Shown here one piece after another: positions 1 to 9,324 of a DNA stretch of 64,000 nt (within the stretch, counting starts at the first letter, position 1; each line of letters begins with the position of its first letter). Under the pieces are notes generated by a model. It was not told the DNA's origin, did no database searches, and saw nothing but the letters and a program-made list of their open reading frames with translations. Both the position numbers and the translations under genes were made by a program. Source of the DNA: Insolitispirillum peregrinum (GTDB lineage Bacteria; Pseudomonadota; Alphaproteobacteria; Rhodospirillales; Rhodospirillaceae); NCBI RefSeq assembly GCF_042665255.1, contig NZ_JBHTCD010000016.1. The stretch is one strand, 5' to 3'.

Positions 1-2
1 TG

Positions 3-299
3 GTTGACGGCAAGATAAAAGCGATGCTGGCGGACAAGGGTTATGACGCTGATGCCATCCGCGAGGAGTTGCTGATCCATGGCATCGAGCCGGTGATCCC
101 TTCCAAGAAGGATCGAAAGCAGCCAATCCCCTATGACCGAGAGAAGTACAAGCAAAGAAACCTGATCGAGCGCTTTTTCAACAAACTCAAGAACTGGCGT
201 CGGATCTCTACCCGATACGACAAGACAGCAGATTCATTTCTCGGCTTTGTATGTCTCGTATCTGCCAAACTATGGATACCCTTTGTCAACAGAACCTAG
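3..299 (+). CDS. IS5-family (IS427/IS870-like) transposase, C-terminal part, cut by window edge
   Basis: The frame is open from the window edge and encodes about 98 residues of a DDE transposase. The C-terminal signature is visible: an N-L-I-E-R-F-F-N-K-L-K block carrying the catalytic glutamate, followed by R-R-I-S-T-R-Y-D-K-T-A, as in IS5-family, IS427-group proteins. The catalytic aspartates and left end lie outside the window. The last codons (P-F-V-N-R-T) overlap what looks like the right terminal inverted repeat (TTTGTCAACAGAACC, 282-296), and the stop TAG lies in a CTAG tetranucleotide (296-299) that also begins the adjacent repeat. This is the arrangement known for IS870, where insertion into CTAG supplies the stop codon. 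Whether the full element is intact cannot be judged. Confidence 0.85.
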   Translation, partial: VDGKIKAMLADKGYDADAIREELLIHGIEPVIPSKKDRKQPIPYDREKYKQRNLIERFFNKLKNWRRISTRYDKTADSFLGFVCLVSAKLWIPFVNRT

Positions 300-402
300 A
301 GCAAATCCCGAGCAGATGGCTCCATCTGCGACGACGTATTTTCTGAAAATACAAGATATTAGAGCATTTGAAGTGATCCAGGGAGAACGGAAAATGCTCT
401 AA
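299..402 (+). repeat. Module A palindrome plus GAGCATTT hairpin
   Basis: An intergenic repeat. It starts with GAGCAAATCCCGAGC, then the inner stem GCAGATGG-CT-CCATCTGC, then the flank GACGACGTATTT. A second inverted repeat follows, TTAGAGCATTT paired with AAATGCTCTAA at 359-402. A near-identical copy is at 3699-3805, differing mainly in the loop bases and a few positions. It abuts the presumed right end of the IS element. The remaining stretch 403-471 holds the ribosome-binding site (AAGGAAAG, 461-468) of the next gene and nothing else I recognise. Confidence 0.85.
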
Positions 403-471
403 CGCCCGCCGCGTCCTGAGACAGTCCTGAATTCGACGCTCCCCGTTCGACCCTGCCGTCAAGGAAAGACC

Positions 472-1494
472 ATGGAAACCGTTCTTGTCACTGGCGCTGG
501 TGGCTACATCGGCACAACGCTTGTCCCCATGCTGCTGGAAAAAGGCTATCGTGTCCGCGCCCTTGACCGGTTCTTTTTTGGTCGCGAGCTGCTGGCGGCG
601 CACGAAAACCTCGAAATGATTCAGGAAGACGCCCGGTTTGTCTCGCCCGCTCATCTGGACGGTATCGACCATGTGATCGATCTGGTGGCCATTTCCAACG
701 ACCCGTCCGGCGATGCGTTCGAAAAGGAAACCTACGAGATCAATCATCTGGCCCGCGCCAACACCGCCCGGCTGGCCAGGGCCGCCGGGGTGAAACGTTA
801 CATCCTGCCGTCGTCGTGCAGCATTTACGGCTTTCAGGAACCGGGGGTGATTGCCTCGGAAACCACCCCGACCAACCCGCTGACCACCTACGCCAAGGCC
901 AACGAACTGGCCGAAAAGGACGTGCTGCCGCTCGCTTCGTCCGACTTCACCGTCATCGTGCTGCGGCAGGCAACGGTCTATGGCTATTCCCCCCGCATGC
1001 GCTTTGATCTGGCGATCAACGGCATGACCTTCGGGGCATGGAAAACCGGTGCCCTGCCGCTGATGCGCGATGGCACCCAGTGGCGGCCGATGGTCCACGT
1101 CAAGGATACCGCCCGCGCGCAGATTTTCATGCTGACCGCCCCGGCAGACAAGGTGAACGGCCAGGTGTTCAACGTCGGTTCGGAAAAGAACAACTACCAG
1201 ATCGGCCCGCTGGCCGAAAAGGTGGCGGCAGTGGTGCCGCGCGACGTGCAGATTGAATGGTACGGCGATGTTGATCACCGGTCCTATCGCGTGTCGTTCG
1301 ACAAGCTGCATGCGCTGGGCTATCAGGCGCTGTACGAAGCCGAAGACGGCGTGCGCGAGCTGGTCGAGGCACTGGAAGCGGGCAAGACTGACCGGACGAC
1401 CAGGACCATCACCCTTGAATGGTACAAGCAGCTGATCGCCTGGCACGAACAAATCCGGGCGCTGGAACTCCACGGCGGCATGCTGAAGATCTGA
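472..1494 (+). CDS. NAD-dependent epimerase/dehydratase (extended SDR)
   Basis: A 340-residue extended short-chain dehydrogenase, probably acting on a nucleotide sugar in the cytoplasm. The Rossmann motif G-A-G-G-Y-I-G is at residues 8-14, the catalytic serine region S-S-C-S-I-Y-G at about 114-120, and the active-site tyrosine at 140. The usual YxxxK is not intact here: the segment reads Y140-A-K142-A-N144, so the lysine is two positions early and asparagine sits where lysine is expected. The gene ends 4 bp before the RmlD-like gene, so the two are probably one operon making or modifying a surface-sugar precursor. Substrate unknown. The start is supported by AAGGAAAG upstream. Confidence 0.85.
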   Translation: METVLVTGAGGYIGTTLVPMLLEKGYRVRALDRFFFGRELLAAHENLEMIQEDARFVSPAHLDGIDHVIDLVAISNDPSGDAFEKETYEINHLARANTARLARAAGVKRYILPSSCSIYGFQEPGVIASETTPTNPLTTYAKANELAEKDVLPLASSDFTVIVLRQATVYGYSPRMRFDLAINGMTFGAWKTGALPLMRDGTQWRPMVHVKDTARAQIFMLTAPADKVNGQVFNVGSEKNNYQIGPLAEKVAAVVPRDVQIEWYGDVDHRSYRVSFDKLHALGYQALYEAEDGVRELVEALEAGKTDRTTRTITLEWYKQLIAWHEQIRALELHGGMLKI

Positions 1495-1498
1495 TCCG

Positions 1499-2374
1499 AT
1501 GAAAATCCTTCTTCTTGGCCCGAACGGGCAGCTTGGTACCGACATCCGGGCCGCCAACGCCGCCCTGGCAACCCCGGCGGAGATCATCCCGCTGGGGCGC
1601 GAGGTGGTGGACCTGTCCAACATCGACGCGGCCAGCGCCGCCATTGCCGCCCATGATTTTGACGTGCTGGTCAATGCCTCCAGCTATCACAAGACCGATG
1701 AGGTCGAAGGCAACGCCCAACTGGCCTTTACCATCAACGCCCATCTGGTGCGACGACTGGCCGAGATTGCCGGTGACAAGAACGCCCGGCTGGTCCATGT
1801 CTCGACCGATTACGTCTTTGGCGGGCAGGCCAGCCGCTCTCCGCTGACCGAGGCCGAGGGCAAGGCCCCGCTGAACATCTATGGTGCCTCCAAGGGTATG
1901 GGCGAAGATTTGGCCCTGACCTCGGGGGCGGACGTTCTGGTGCTGCGCGTGGCCTCGCTGTTCGGGGTGGCCGGGGCCAGCGGCAAGGGCGGCAACTTCG
2001 TCGAAACAATGATCCGCTTCGGGCGCGACCGCAAACGCCTGACGGTGGTCGCCGATCAGGTAATGTCCCCGACCTCGACCGCCGACATTGCCAGCACCCT
2101 GTTTTCCCTGCTGTCCAGCGGCGTGGACAGCGGCGTTTGGCATGTGGTCAATGCCGGACAGGCCAGTTGGTACGAGTTCGCCAAACGGATCATCGACCGC
2201 GCGGGCGTTGATGCCGAGGTGCTGCCGATCCCGTCGTCGGACTATCCGACCCCGGCCCGCCGCCCGGCCTACAGCGTGCTCGATACGGCAAAGCTGGCGG
2301 CGGCTGTCGGAGCCATGCGCCCGTGGGAAGAGGCCCTCGACGCCTATCTGATCGCCAAGGGATACCGGGACTGA
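1499..2374 (+). CDS. dTDP-4-dehydrorhamnose reductase-like protein (RmlD family SDR)
   Basis: A 291-residue protein of the RmlD substrate-binding family. It has G-P-N-G-Q-L-G at residues 7-13, S-T-D-Y-V-F-G near 101-107 and the catalytic Y-G-A-S-K near 127-131, so its SDR active site looks intact, unlike that of the preceding epimerase. RmlD reduces dTDP-4-keto-rhamnose with NAD(P)H to dTDP-L-rhamnose. The sister genes rmlA, rmlB and rmlC are not in the window, so a related deoxysugar reductase is equally possible. It follows the epimerase by 4 bp and is followed at once by a repeat block that may terminate the transcript. Confidence 0.85.
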   Translation: MKILLLGPNGQLGTDIRAANAALATPAEIIPLGREVVDLSNIDAASAAIAAHDFDVLVNASSYHKTDEVEGNAQLAFTINAHLVRRLAEIAGDKNARLVHVSTDYVFGGQASRSPLTEAEGKAPLNIYGASKGMGEDLALTSGADVLVLRVASLFGVAGASGKGGNFVETMIRFGRDRKRLTVVADQVMSPTSTADIASTLFSLLSSGVDSGVWHVVNAGQASWYEFAKRIIDRAGVDAEVLPIPSSDYPTPARRPAYSVLDTAKLAAAVGAMRPWEEALDAYLIAKGYRD

Positions 2375-2562
2375 CCAGCGTGCGTTAAATCTGGCGCCAC
2401 AAGACATGACAGTTTCTGAAAAAGAACGGGCTACCGCCCAGACCCGTTCGGGGCCTGAGGCCCCAAGCCCCCTTTTTTCTTTCAATATCAAAATAATGGG
2501 GTCCGGGGCCTCAAGGTCCCGGCGAGGTGTGGAGCAACGCTCCACACTTTTCTACGCCACAG
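2375..2562 (+). repeat. Block B interspersed repeat, copy 1
   Basis: A roughly 185-bp repeat lying between the ends of the rmlD-like gene and hupH. It starts CCAGCGTGCGTTAAAT and holds several GC-rich hairpins, including CGGGC-TACC-GCCC and GGGGCCTGAGGCCCC followed by a C/T-rich tract with TTTTTTCTTT. It ends with the hairpin GTGTGGAGC-AAC-GCTCCACAC (2526-2546). Related copies lie at 3413-3603, 16256-16380 and 34167-34352, all in the same orientation. The hairpin followed by a T tract could act as a terminator for both flanking genes. Confidence 0.85.
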
Positions 2563-2565
2563 GGA

Positions 2566-3366
2566 TCAATGGAACAGGCTGGCGGTGATTTCGCCCAGCC
2601 GCTCGGCGGCCTCGCCGATGTCTTCAAGCGTGGCGCGCACCGACACCGGCACATCGCCCGCAAACACCGCGTTCAAAATCTGGGTGTCTTCGGTGTTGTA
2701 ATAGCGCACGGTCCACAGGTGGCGACGGGCGCAGGCATCAACGCGGCAGTTGCCATAGCCCAGCGAGACGATGGACATCGGCCCGACGCCAATCGCCCGG
2801 TCGAGAACCTCCATATCCACCGGGGTCATCGGCAACAGGGTCAGGTTGGCTTCAACCTCCCGGCCCGTAGTTTCATAGGCGCGGGTGGCGGCGTCCAGTT
2901 CCAGCAGGACCGATTTGACGTTCATCGCCCCGTCCGGCATCACCTCGGGGATGTCCAGCCCCAGCGGCTGGGCAGCCATCACCGCCCGCAACAGCGACGG
3001 CACTTCGGCAATTTCCAGCGTCTGCACACCATCGCACAGCACCCGCCACAGGCCGGGCATCACCGATTCCTGTACCCGGTCTTCACCGCCATCGGGGCGG
3101 CGGATCAGCGCCTTGACCTCGCCCTCGCCCAGCACTTCGCCCAGCAGGGTCTGCGACGGCGCGTCGAGCTGATCGAGGGTGATGGTGATCGCCGCCGCAC
3201 CATCGGCCACCGCCGTCAGGGCCTGCCGGGCCTCGGCCAGCACCGCCTGGACCGCCTGCGCCACCGCAGGCGTTTCGCGCCATGCCGTTTCCAGCGCATC
3301 GGTAACGGCACCGGGACCGGGGCGCAGCGCCGCAAAGGCATCCATCGGAAGGGGACCAACCATCAC
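2566..3366 (-). CDS. hupH: Hydrogenase expression/formation protein HupH (HyaF family)
   Basis: A 266-residue HupH/HyaF family protein, needed in other bacteria for maturation of the uptake-hydrogenase small subunit. The conserved C-terminal half contains M-S-I-V-S-L-G-Y-G-N-C-R followed by W-T-V-R-Y-Y-N-T-E-D, the family hallmark. Adjacent ATG codons lie at 3366 and 3363; GAGGG seven bases upstream favours the first. In typical hup operons hupH directly follows hupG. Here 445 bp of repeats separate them, and another block-B copy lies just downstream of the gene, so hupH sits between direct repeats and may need its own promoter. hupI, hupJ, hupK and the hyp genes are not next to it. Confidence 0.9.
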   Translation of the reverse strand: MMVGPLPMDAFAALRPGPGAVTDALETAWRETPAVAQAVQAVLAEARQALTAVADGAAAITITLDQLDAPSQTLLGEVLGEGEVKALIRRPDGGEDRVQESVMPGLWRVLCDGVQTLEIAEVPSLLRAVMAAQPLGLDIPEVMPDGAMNVKSVLLELDAATRAYETTGREVEANLTLLPMTPVDMEVLDRAIGVGPMSIVSLGYGNCRVDACARRHLWTVRYYNTEDTQILNAVFAGDVPVSVRATLEDIGEAAERLGEITASLFH

Positions 3367-3412
3367 TCAACCCTCATTGCAGGCATCAACGATGCGAGAC
3401 TTGGATACATAG

Positions 3413-3697
3413 ACCAGCGTGCATTAGATGTGACGCCACAGGACACGACAGTTTGAAAACAAAAGCGGGCTGCCGCCCGGACCTGCTCGGGACCTGAGGC
3501 CCCGAACCCCCATTTTTTCTCTTATAATCAAAGGAATGGGGTCTGGGGCCGACTGGCCCCAGCGAGGTGTGGAGCAGCGCTCCATGATCTTGTTTTCTTT
3601 GTGTCGTGTACTGTGATGTAACGCAGGCACACTGATCCAACCGTTTGTTCTGTTACATTGTTTTTGCGAAAACCGGTTCCCGCTTTTCGCACAGTGC
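3413..3697 (+). repeat. Block B copy 2 joined to palindrome E
   Basis: A copy of the block-B repeat (3413 to about 3603) in the same orientation as the one at 2375. Its hairpins include CGGGC-TGCC-GCCCG, GGGACCTGAGGCCCC followed by a run of T, and TGGAGC-AGC-GCTCCA. It runs through a linker into the palindrome GCGAAAACCGG/TTCCCGCTTTTCGC (about 3666-3690). It separates hupG from hupH. Confidence 0.85.
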
Positions 3698-3698
3698 T

Positions 3699-3805
3699 CT
3701 AGAGCAAATCCCGAGCAGATGGGTCCATCTGCGACGACGTATTTGCTTAAAATACAAGATATTAGAGCATTTGAAGTGATCCAGAGAGAACGGAAAATGC
3801 TCTAA
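3699..3805 (+). repeat. Module A palindrome with intact CTAG edge, copy 2
   Basis: A near-identical copy of the repeat at 299-402, here with the full CTAGAGCAAATCCC edge (CTAG at 3699-3702). Inner stem GCAGATGG-GT-CCATCTGC, distal hairpin TTAGAGCATTT with AAATGCTCTAA. It ends 6 bp from the hupG stop codon. It serves as an unoccupied-site comparison for the IS insertion at the left end of the window. Confidence 0.85.
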
Positions 3806-3811
3806 ACGACA

Positions 3812-4192
3812 TCAGGCGGCAACGGCGGGGAACAGGGCCGTCGTTTCGCTGACGTACTCGCTCCACGGACGCAAATGCGCCACCACCCCGGCAAAGGCAC
3901 CATTGCGCCAGGCGATCACGCACGGATAGGCCAGCACGCCCAGCTCGGCGCGCAGGGCTTCGGTTTCGTCTTCGCTGGGCAGAAAACCCACCGCCAGCGA
4001 GCGGCCAGTCGCGCTCTGCACCGCCTGAACCAGATCGGGGAAGATCACCGCCGCATCGTTGGCTTCGCGCACGCGGGTCGGGTTGCCGGGGACCAGAATC
4101 AGGCAATCGGGGGCGGTCAGGAATTCCGCCACCGTCGCGGCGTTCAGGCGCGTTGCCCCCAGCGTTTGCAGGCGGTCGAGATGAACGGACAT
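3812..4192 (-). CDS. hupG: Hydrogenase accessory protein HupG (HyaE family, thioredoxin-like)
   Basis: A 126-residue protein of the HupG/HyaE family. It has a thioredoxin-like fold without the CxxC pair and is thought to chaperone the Tat-exported small subunit before export. Family features visible are the L-I-L-V-P-G-N-P-T-R-V-R-E segment near residues 32-44 and a C-terminal Y-P-C-V-I-A-W-R-N-G-A-F-A-G strand. Its start codon overlaps the end of hupF by one base, as expected for translational coupling. Downstream the operon is interrupted by repeats before hupH. Confidence 0.85.
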   Translation of the reverse strand: MSVHLDRLQTLGATRLNAATVAEFLTAPDCLILVPGNPTRVREANDAAVIFPDLVQAVQSATGRSLAVGFLPSEDETEALRAELGVLAYPCVIAWRNGAFAGVVAHLRPWSEYVSETTALFPAVAA

Positions 4193-4536
4193 CAGGCAGG
4201 GTCCTTTACCATGGAAGAAACAGAACAGCGCAAATGGTCCGGCAACTCCGGCTCGCGGTCGATCAGGTCGGCAAACAGGTGATCGACCGAACCGCCACTC
4301 ATCACCAGCTCCAGCGCCGACAGCGCATCATCAATCTGCGCCGCCTCGGTCGCGGTCAGTGGCGAGCGGGCCGCCCCCAGAAAGGTCAGCAGCCAGTCGC
4401 CTTCGGCCACCCCGGCCAGCAGGCGGGTATCAATCTCCTCCAGCGGTGGCACCACCCCGTCAGCCCCGGCACGACGACGGCACAGCGCCGACAGCGGGCG
4501 GACCTCGATCACCTGCATCGGGATTCCCACGCACAT
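4192..4536 (-). CDS. hupF: HypC/HupF-family hydrogenase chaperone
   Basis: A 114-residue member of the HypC/HybG/HupF family. It begins M-C-V-G-I-P with the essential Cys2, which in HypC proteins contacts the iron centre and the large-subunit precursor. HupF is the longer relative encoded inside hup operons; it stabilises HupL during maturation, especially under oxygen. The C-terminal tail beyond the HypC core (about residues 85-114) fits HupF rather than HypC. It starts 2 bp after hupD and overlaps hupG by one base. Confidence 0.9.
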   Translation of the reverse strand: MCVGIPMQVIEVRPLSALCRRRAGADGVVPPLEEIDTRLLAGVAEGDWLLTFLGAARSPLTATEAAQIDDALSALELVMSGGSVDHLFADLIDREPELPDHLRCSVSSMVKDPA

Positions 4537-4538
4537 GA

Positions 4539-5153
4539 TTACAGGCCCATCTGCGGCAGGCAGGAACGCCCGGCTTCGTAGGACGCGATGTCCATGTCAT
4601 TGCCGACCAGACCATCCTTGCCCGCCAGCGGCACCGCCCGCCGTTCGCCGGTGATGCCCCAGTCGGCCAGCTCGGCCAGTCCCAGCTCCAGTGCTCCAGC
4701 CATTTTCTGGCGGATCAACGGGCGCAACGAGCCACCCCAGTCTTCCAGTTCTTCCGCCTGCACGCCAATCAGGGTCATCCGCTGCGGCTTGTGCCCCATC
4801 AGGTCGGCAGCGGCCAGCACATCCTGAAAACCGGTCTGGTGCAGGCTCATCTTGCGGCAGCCCATGAAGGCAGGAACCTCGTCGCCGCGCACCACCTTCA
4901 GCGTGCCCGGCGGCACCCCCCAGTCGATGGCATCGAACACCAGCAGGTTGCGCGCCTGCTGAATGTAGTGGACCAGATACAGCCCCTGCGTCCCGCCATC
5001 CATCAGGCGGACGTGGGACGGGAACTGGTGGGTCCGGTCCAGTTCCTCGACACAGCGCACGCCAAAGCCTTCATCGGCCCACAGCAGGTTGCCAATGCCC
5101 AGAACCAGCGTATCAAAGCCATCCAGCAGGCCGTCGTCAGGCGTGATGCTCAT
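4539..5153 (-). CDS. hupD: Hydrogenase maturation endopeptidase HupD (HyaD family)
   Basis: A 204-residue nickel-dependent protease that removes the C-terminal tail of HupL once nickel is inserted. Motifs: G-I-G-N-L-L-W-A-D-E-G-F-G near residues 19-31 with the metal-binding Glu28, D-G-G-T-Q-G-L-Y at 52-59, the aspartate region F-D-A-I-D-W-G at 73-79, and His105 in S-L-H-Q-T-G. These match the E/D/H nickel ligands known from HybD. The predicted substrate site in the neighbouring HupL, after His583, is intact. hupF follows 2 bp downstream. Confidence 0.92.
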   Translation of the reverse strand: MSITPDDGLLDGFDTLVLGIGNLLWADEGFGVRCVEELDRTHQFPSHVRLMDGGTQGLYLVHYIQQARNLLVFDAIDWGVPPGTLKVVRGDEVPAFMGCRKMSLHQTGFQDVLAAADLMGHKPQRMTLIGVQAEELEDWGGSLRPLIRQKMAGALELGLAELADWGITGERRAVPLAGKDGLVGNDMDIASYEAGRSCLPQMGL

Positions 5154-5213
5154 GTCTTTCGTTCCCTTGTATCACAGCCCCAAAGCCGGTTCAGGCTCCG
5201 GGGCTGGCCCGTC

Positions 5214-5933
5214 TTACGGACGGTCGTCCTTGAAGATGCGGATGCCGTTGACCATGGTCGAGATCAGCGTCTGCCGCGACATGATGTCTTCGCGCACCGC
5301 CGTGTAGATGTGGATCACCACGAACAGCCCCATCACCCACATGCCCAGATGATGCAGGGTGTGCAGGTTCTGGCTGTTGCCGGCCAGCGTCAGCACCCAG
5401 CCGAACAGGTCATGCTGCCACGAACCCATGCCGGTGCCTTCGGCGTACAGGGCAAAGCCGGTAAACACCATCAGCAGCAGGCAGGTCAGGAACACCAGCA
5501 CCATCGCCACATGACTGAGCGGGTTATGGCCGGTAAACTTGCGGGCTTCGCGGTTGAGGAACAGGTACCAGCCTGCCATATAGAACAGGTCATTCCACCA
5601 TTGGCGGTTATGGATCGGCAGGGTGACCAGCTGGCGCGCATGGTGATTGCCCACCAGTGCCCAGTACAGACGCCCGATCAACCCGGCCCCCAGCACATAG
5701 CCAGCGGCAAAGTGGGTAAAGCGGATATAGCCCATCAGGAAGGCAAAGGTTGCCTCGCCCGATACCGATGGCAGCGGATAGGCAATCAGGGTGCCGGTAA
5801 CGGTCAGCACCACAATGGCCAGTGCGTTGATCCAGTGCCAGATGCGCACCGGCGCCTCATAGACATAGACGCTGGGCCGGACTTCGCGGTGTCCCTGAAG
5901 CTCCAGGGCACTTTCACGGCTGTCAAAGCTCAT
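5214..5933 (-). CDS. hupC: Ni/Fe-hydrogenase b-type cytochrome subunit HupC
   Basis: A 239-residue integral membrane di-heme cytochrome b that anchors HupSL to the periplasmic face of the inner membrane and passes electrons to quinone. Four transmembrane segments are visible, roughly residues 30-52, 64-86, 140-165 and 190-215. Candidate heme-ligand histidines lie in I-W-H-W, R-F-T-H-F and the L-H-T-L-H-H-L-G / V-V-I-H-I-Y region. It follows hupL by 86 bp and precedes hupD by 60 bp. Confidence 0.92.
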   Translation of the reverse strand: MSFDSRESALELQGHREVRPSVYVYEAPVRIWHWINALAIVVLTVTGTLIAYPLPSVSGEATFAFLMGYIRFTHFAAGYVLGAGLIGRLYWALVGNHHARQLVTLPIHNRQWWNDLFYMAGWYLFLNREARKFTGHNPLSHVAMVLVFLTCLLLMVFTGFALYAEGTGMGSWQHDLFGWVLTLAGNSQNLHTLHHLGMWVMGLFVVIHIYTAVREDIMSRQTLISTMVNGIRIFKDDRP

Positions 5934-6019
5934 CAGTGACCTCCTTGTTCGCGCAAGAGCGGGGCGTTGCGCCCCAGCCCTGCCGTTTCAGAGGCGTTTT
6001 CCTCCCGGAAAAACGCGCC

Positions 6020-7813
<1,794 letters not shown>

Positions 7814-7838
7814 GATCTGTTGTTCCTCTGCTCAGGGC

Positions 7839-8942
7839 TCAGCCGTGGTGGTCGTCGATGTGACCGCGTTCTTCGGGGGACTGGGTGATGCGCTTGACCA
7901 CGCTGGCGGCGGCATGGGCGGCAATCGCCCCGCCAACCACCGACGCGGCGGCGATCCCGACCTGATCGGCATTCTTTTCGATGCCGAACTGCTTGATCCC
8001 CGACACGCGGTCATAGAACGAGCCCTTGTCCCAGAAGCCGTCTTCCGAGCAGCCGATGCAGCCATGACCGGACTGGATCGGGAAGGACACCCCTTCGTTC
8101 CAGCGGATGCTGGAGCAGGCGTTGTAGGTGGTCGGGCCCTTGCAGCCCATCTTGTACAGGCAATAGCCCTTTTTGGCGTTTTCATCGTCCCAGGCTTCGA
8201 CAAACTGCCCGGCGTCGAAATGCGGACGGCGATAGCACTTGTCGTGGATGCGCTGGGAATAGAACATCTTTGGCCGCTTCTGGCTGTCGAGTTCCGGCAG
8301 ACGGCCAAAGGTCAGCAGATAGGTCACCACGCCGGTCATCACTTCGGCAATCGGCGGGCAGCCGGGCACGTTGATGATCGGCTTGTCGGTGATCACCTTG
8401 TGCACCGGGGTGGCCTGCGTCGGGTTCGGCTTGGCCGCCTGCACGCAGCCATAGGACGCGCACGAGCCCCACGAAATGATCGCCTGCGCCCCGGCGGCCA
8501 TGTCTTTCAGGGTATCGACGAACGGACGCCCGCCCGGGAAGCAGTACATGCCGTCACCGGCCAGCGGCGGGTTGCCTTCGACGGCCAGAATGTACTGACC
8601 ATGATACTTTTCGCGCGCCTCGGTCAGGATGGCTTCGGCCTGATGACCGGCGGCGGCCATGATGGTGTCGTCGTAATCGAGCGAGATCATCGACAGCACC
8701 ACGTCCGACACCAGCGGATGGGCCGAACGGACAAAGCTTTCGGTGCAGCAGGTGCATTCCAGCCCGTGCAGCCACAGCACCGGAATGCGCGGCTTGGTTT
8801 CCATCGCTTCGGCGATCTTCGGCGCAAAGGCCGGGCCGAGGCCGAGACTGGCGGCGGTCAGCGAGCAGAATTTCAGAAAGTTCCGGCGCGAGATCCCCTG
8901 GCGCCGGATGACTTCATAAAACGTTTCCAACTTGGCGGGCAT
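7839..8942 (-). CDS. hupS: Uptake [NiFe] hydrogenase small subunit HupS, Tat-exported, six-cysteine O2-tolerant type
   Basis: A 367-residue electron-transfer subunit. The Tat signal S-R-R-N-F-L-K is at residues 18-24; the predicted mature start is near residue 47. Cys63, 65, 66, 161, 166 and 195 match, with a constant offset of 46, the six proximal-cluster cysteines 17, 19, 20, 115, 120 and 149 of mature E. coli Hyd-1, the pattern of the [4Fe-3S] cluster in O2-tolerant enzymes. Distal cluster residues His233, Cys236, Cys261 and Cys267 and medial cluster Cys276, Cys295 and Cys298 are present, as is a C-terminal membrane helix near 327-347. The start was chosen at 8942 because a GGGGGGAA site precedes it and it gives a standard Tat leader; the frame could extend upstream to 9026. 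Confidence 0.95.
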   Translation of the reverse strand: MPAKLETFYEVIRRQGISRRNFLKFCSLTAASLGLGPAFAPKIAEAMETKPRIPVLWLHGLECTCCTESFVRSAHPLVSDVVLSMISLDYDDTIMAAAGHQAEAILTEAREKYHGQYILAVEGNPPLAGDGMYCFPGGRPFVDTLKDMAAGAQAIISWGSCASYGCVQAAKPNPTQATPVHKVITDKPIINVPGCPPIAEVMTGVVTYLLTFGRLPELDSQKRPKMFYSQRIHDKCYRRPHFDAGQFVEAWDDENAKKGYCLYKMGCKGPTTYNACSSIRWNEGVSFPIQSGHGCIGCSEDGFWDKGSFYDRVSGIKQFGIEKNADQVGIAAASVVGGAIAAHAAASVVKRITQSPEERGHIDDHHG

Positions 8943-9055
8943 TGTTCCCCCCCTGGGTAAGCCCGGATGCCTCCCGGGCGTGTGCCTGGTCTCATCGCCT
9001 GTTCCGTCACGGCAAGGTCCTGTCACGACAGAACGGTGATGGCTGACCTTCCCAA

Positions 9056-9071
9056 GGCAAACACCACACCA
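9056..9071 (-). promoter_or_regulatory. Possible sigma-54 (-24/-12) promoter for hupS
   Basis: On the minus strand the element reads TGGTGT, five bases, then TTGCC, placing GG and GC at the spacing of a -24/-12 promoter about 115 bp upstream of hupS. Several rhizobial hup operons are known to be sigma-54 dependent, which makes this plausible, but the match to TGGCAC is only partial and a chance occurrence is quite possible. Confidence 0.3.
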
Positions 9072-9157
9072 TTAAGAATGATTATCAGCACGCCGTCATT
9101 TTTGGCAGTTCCCCTCACTTGCTGCGCGGCAGCATTTCCCCTACCCGTCCCGGCAGA

Positions 9158-9195
9158 TGGTAACAGTTCAGACAATGCCGTCAGGTTTGTTACCA
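9158..9195. promoter_or_regulatory. Inverted repeat upstream of hupS
   Basis: Perfect 8-bp inverted arms TGGTAACA (9158-9165) and TGTTACCA (9188-9195) separated by 22 bp, about 215-255 bp upstream of hupS. The position suits an activator site for the hydrogenase operon, but the regulator is not known. The rest of the 8943-9324 intergenic stretch shows no gene. Confidence 0.4.
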
Positions 9196-9324
9196 CTTTC
9201 TGCCACGGGGGTAGGATGGCCACCCTGTCGTTTCCCGGAGAGGCGACTCGGGGACAGGAGCATCCTCCCACCCGCCGGACGGGAGCAGACTCGAAAGGCG
9301 CATACCTGCGTCCTTTCCGCTACG

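Noticed and set aside
286..1674. Long reverse-strand frame opposite the epimerase gene
   Set aside because: Antisense shadow in GC-rich DNA; composition and motifs support the plus-strand gene. The same applies to the long frames opposite hupL, asmA, mdcA, murA and uvrD.
9077..9087. Fur-like site AATGATTATCA upstream of hupS
   Set aside because: Only about half of a Fur box, with no second half at the right spacing.
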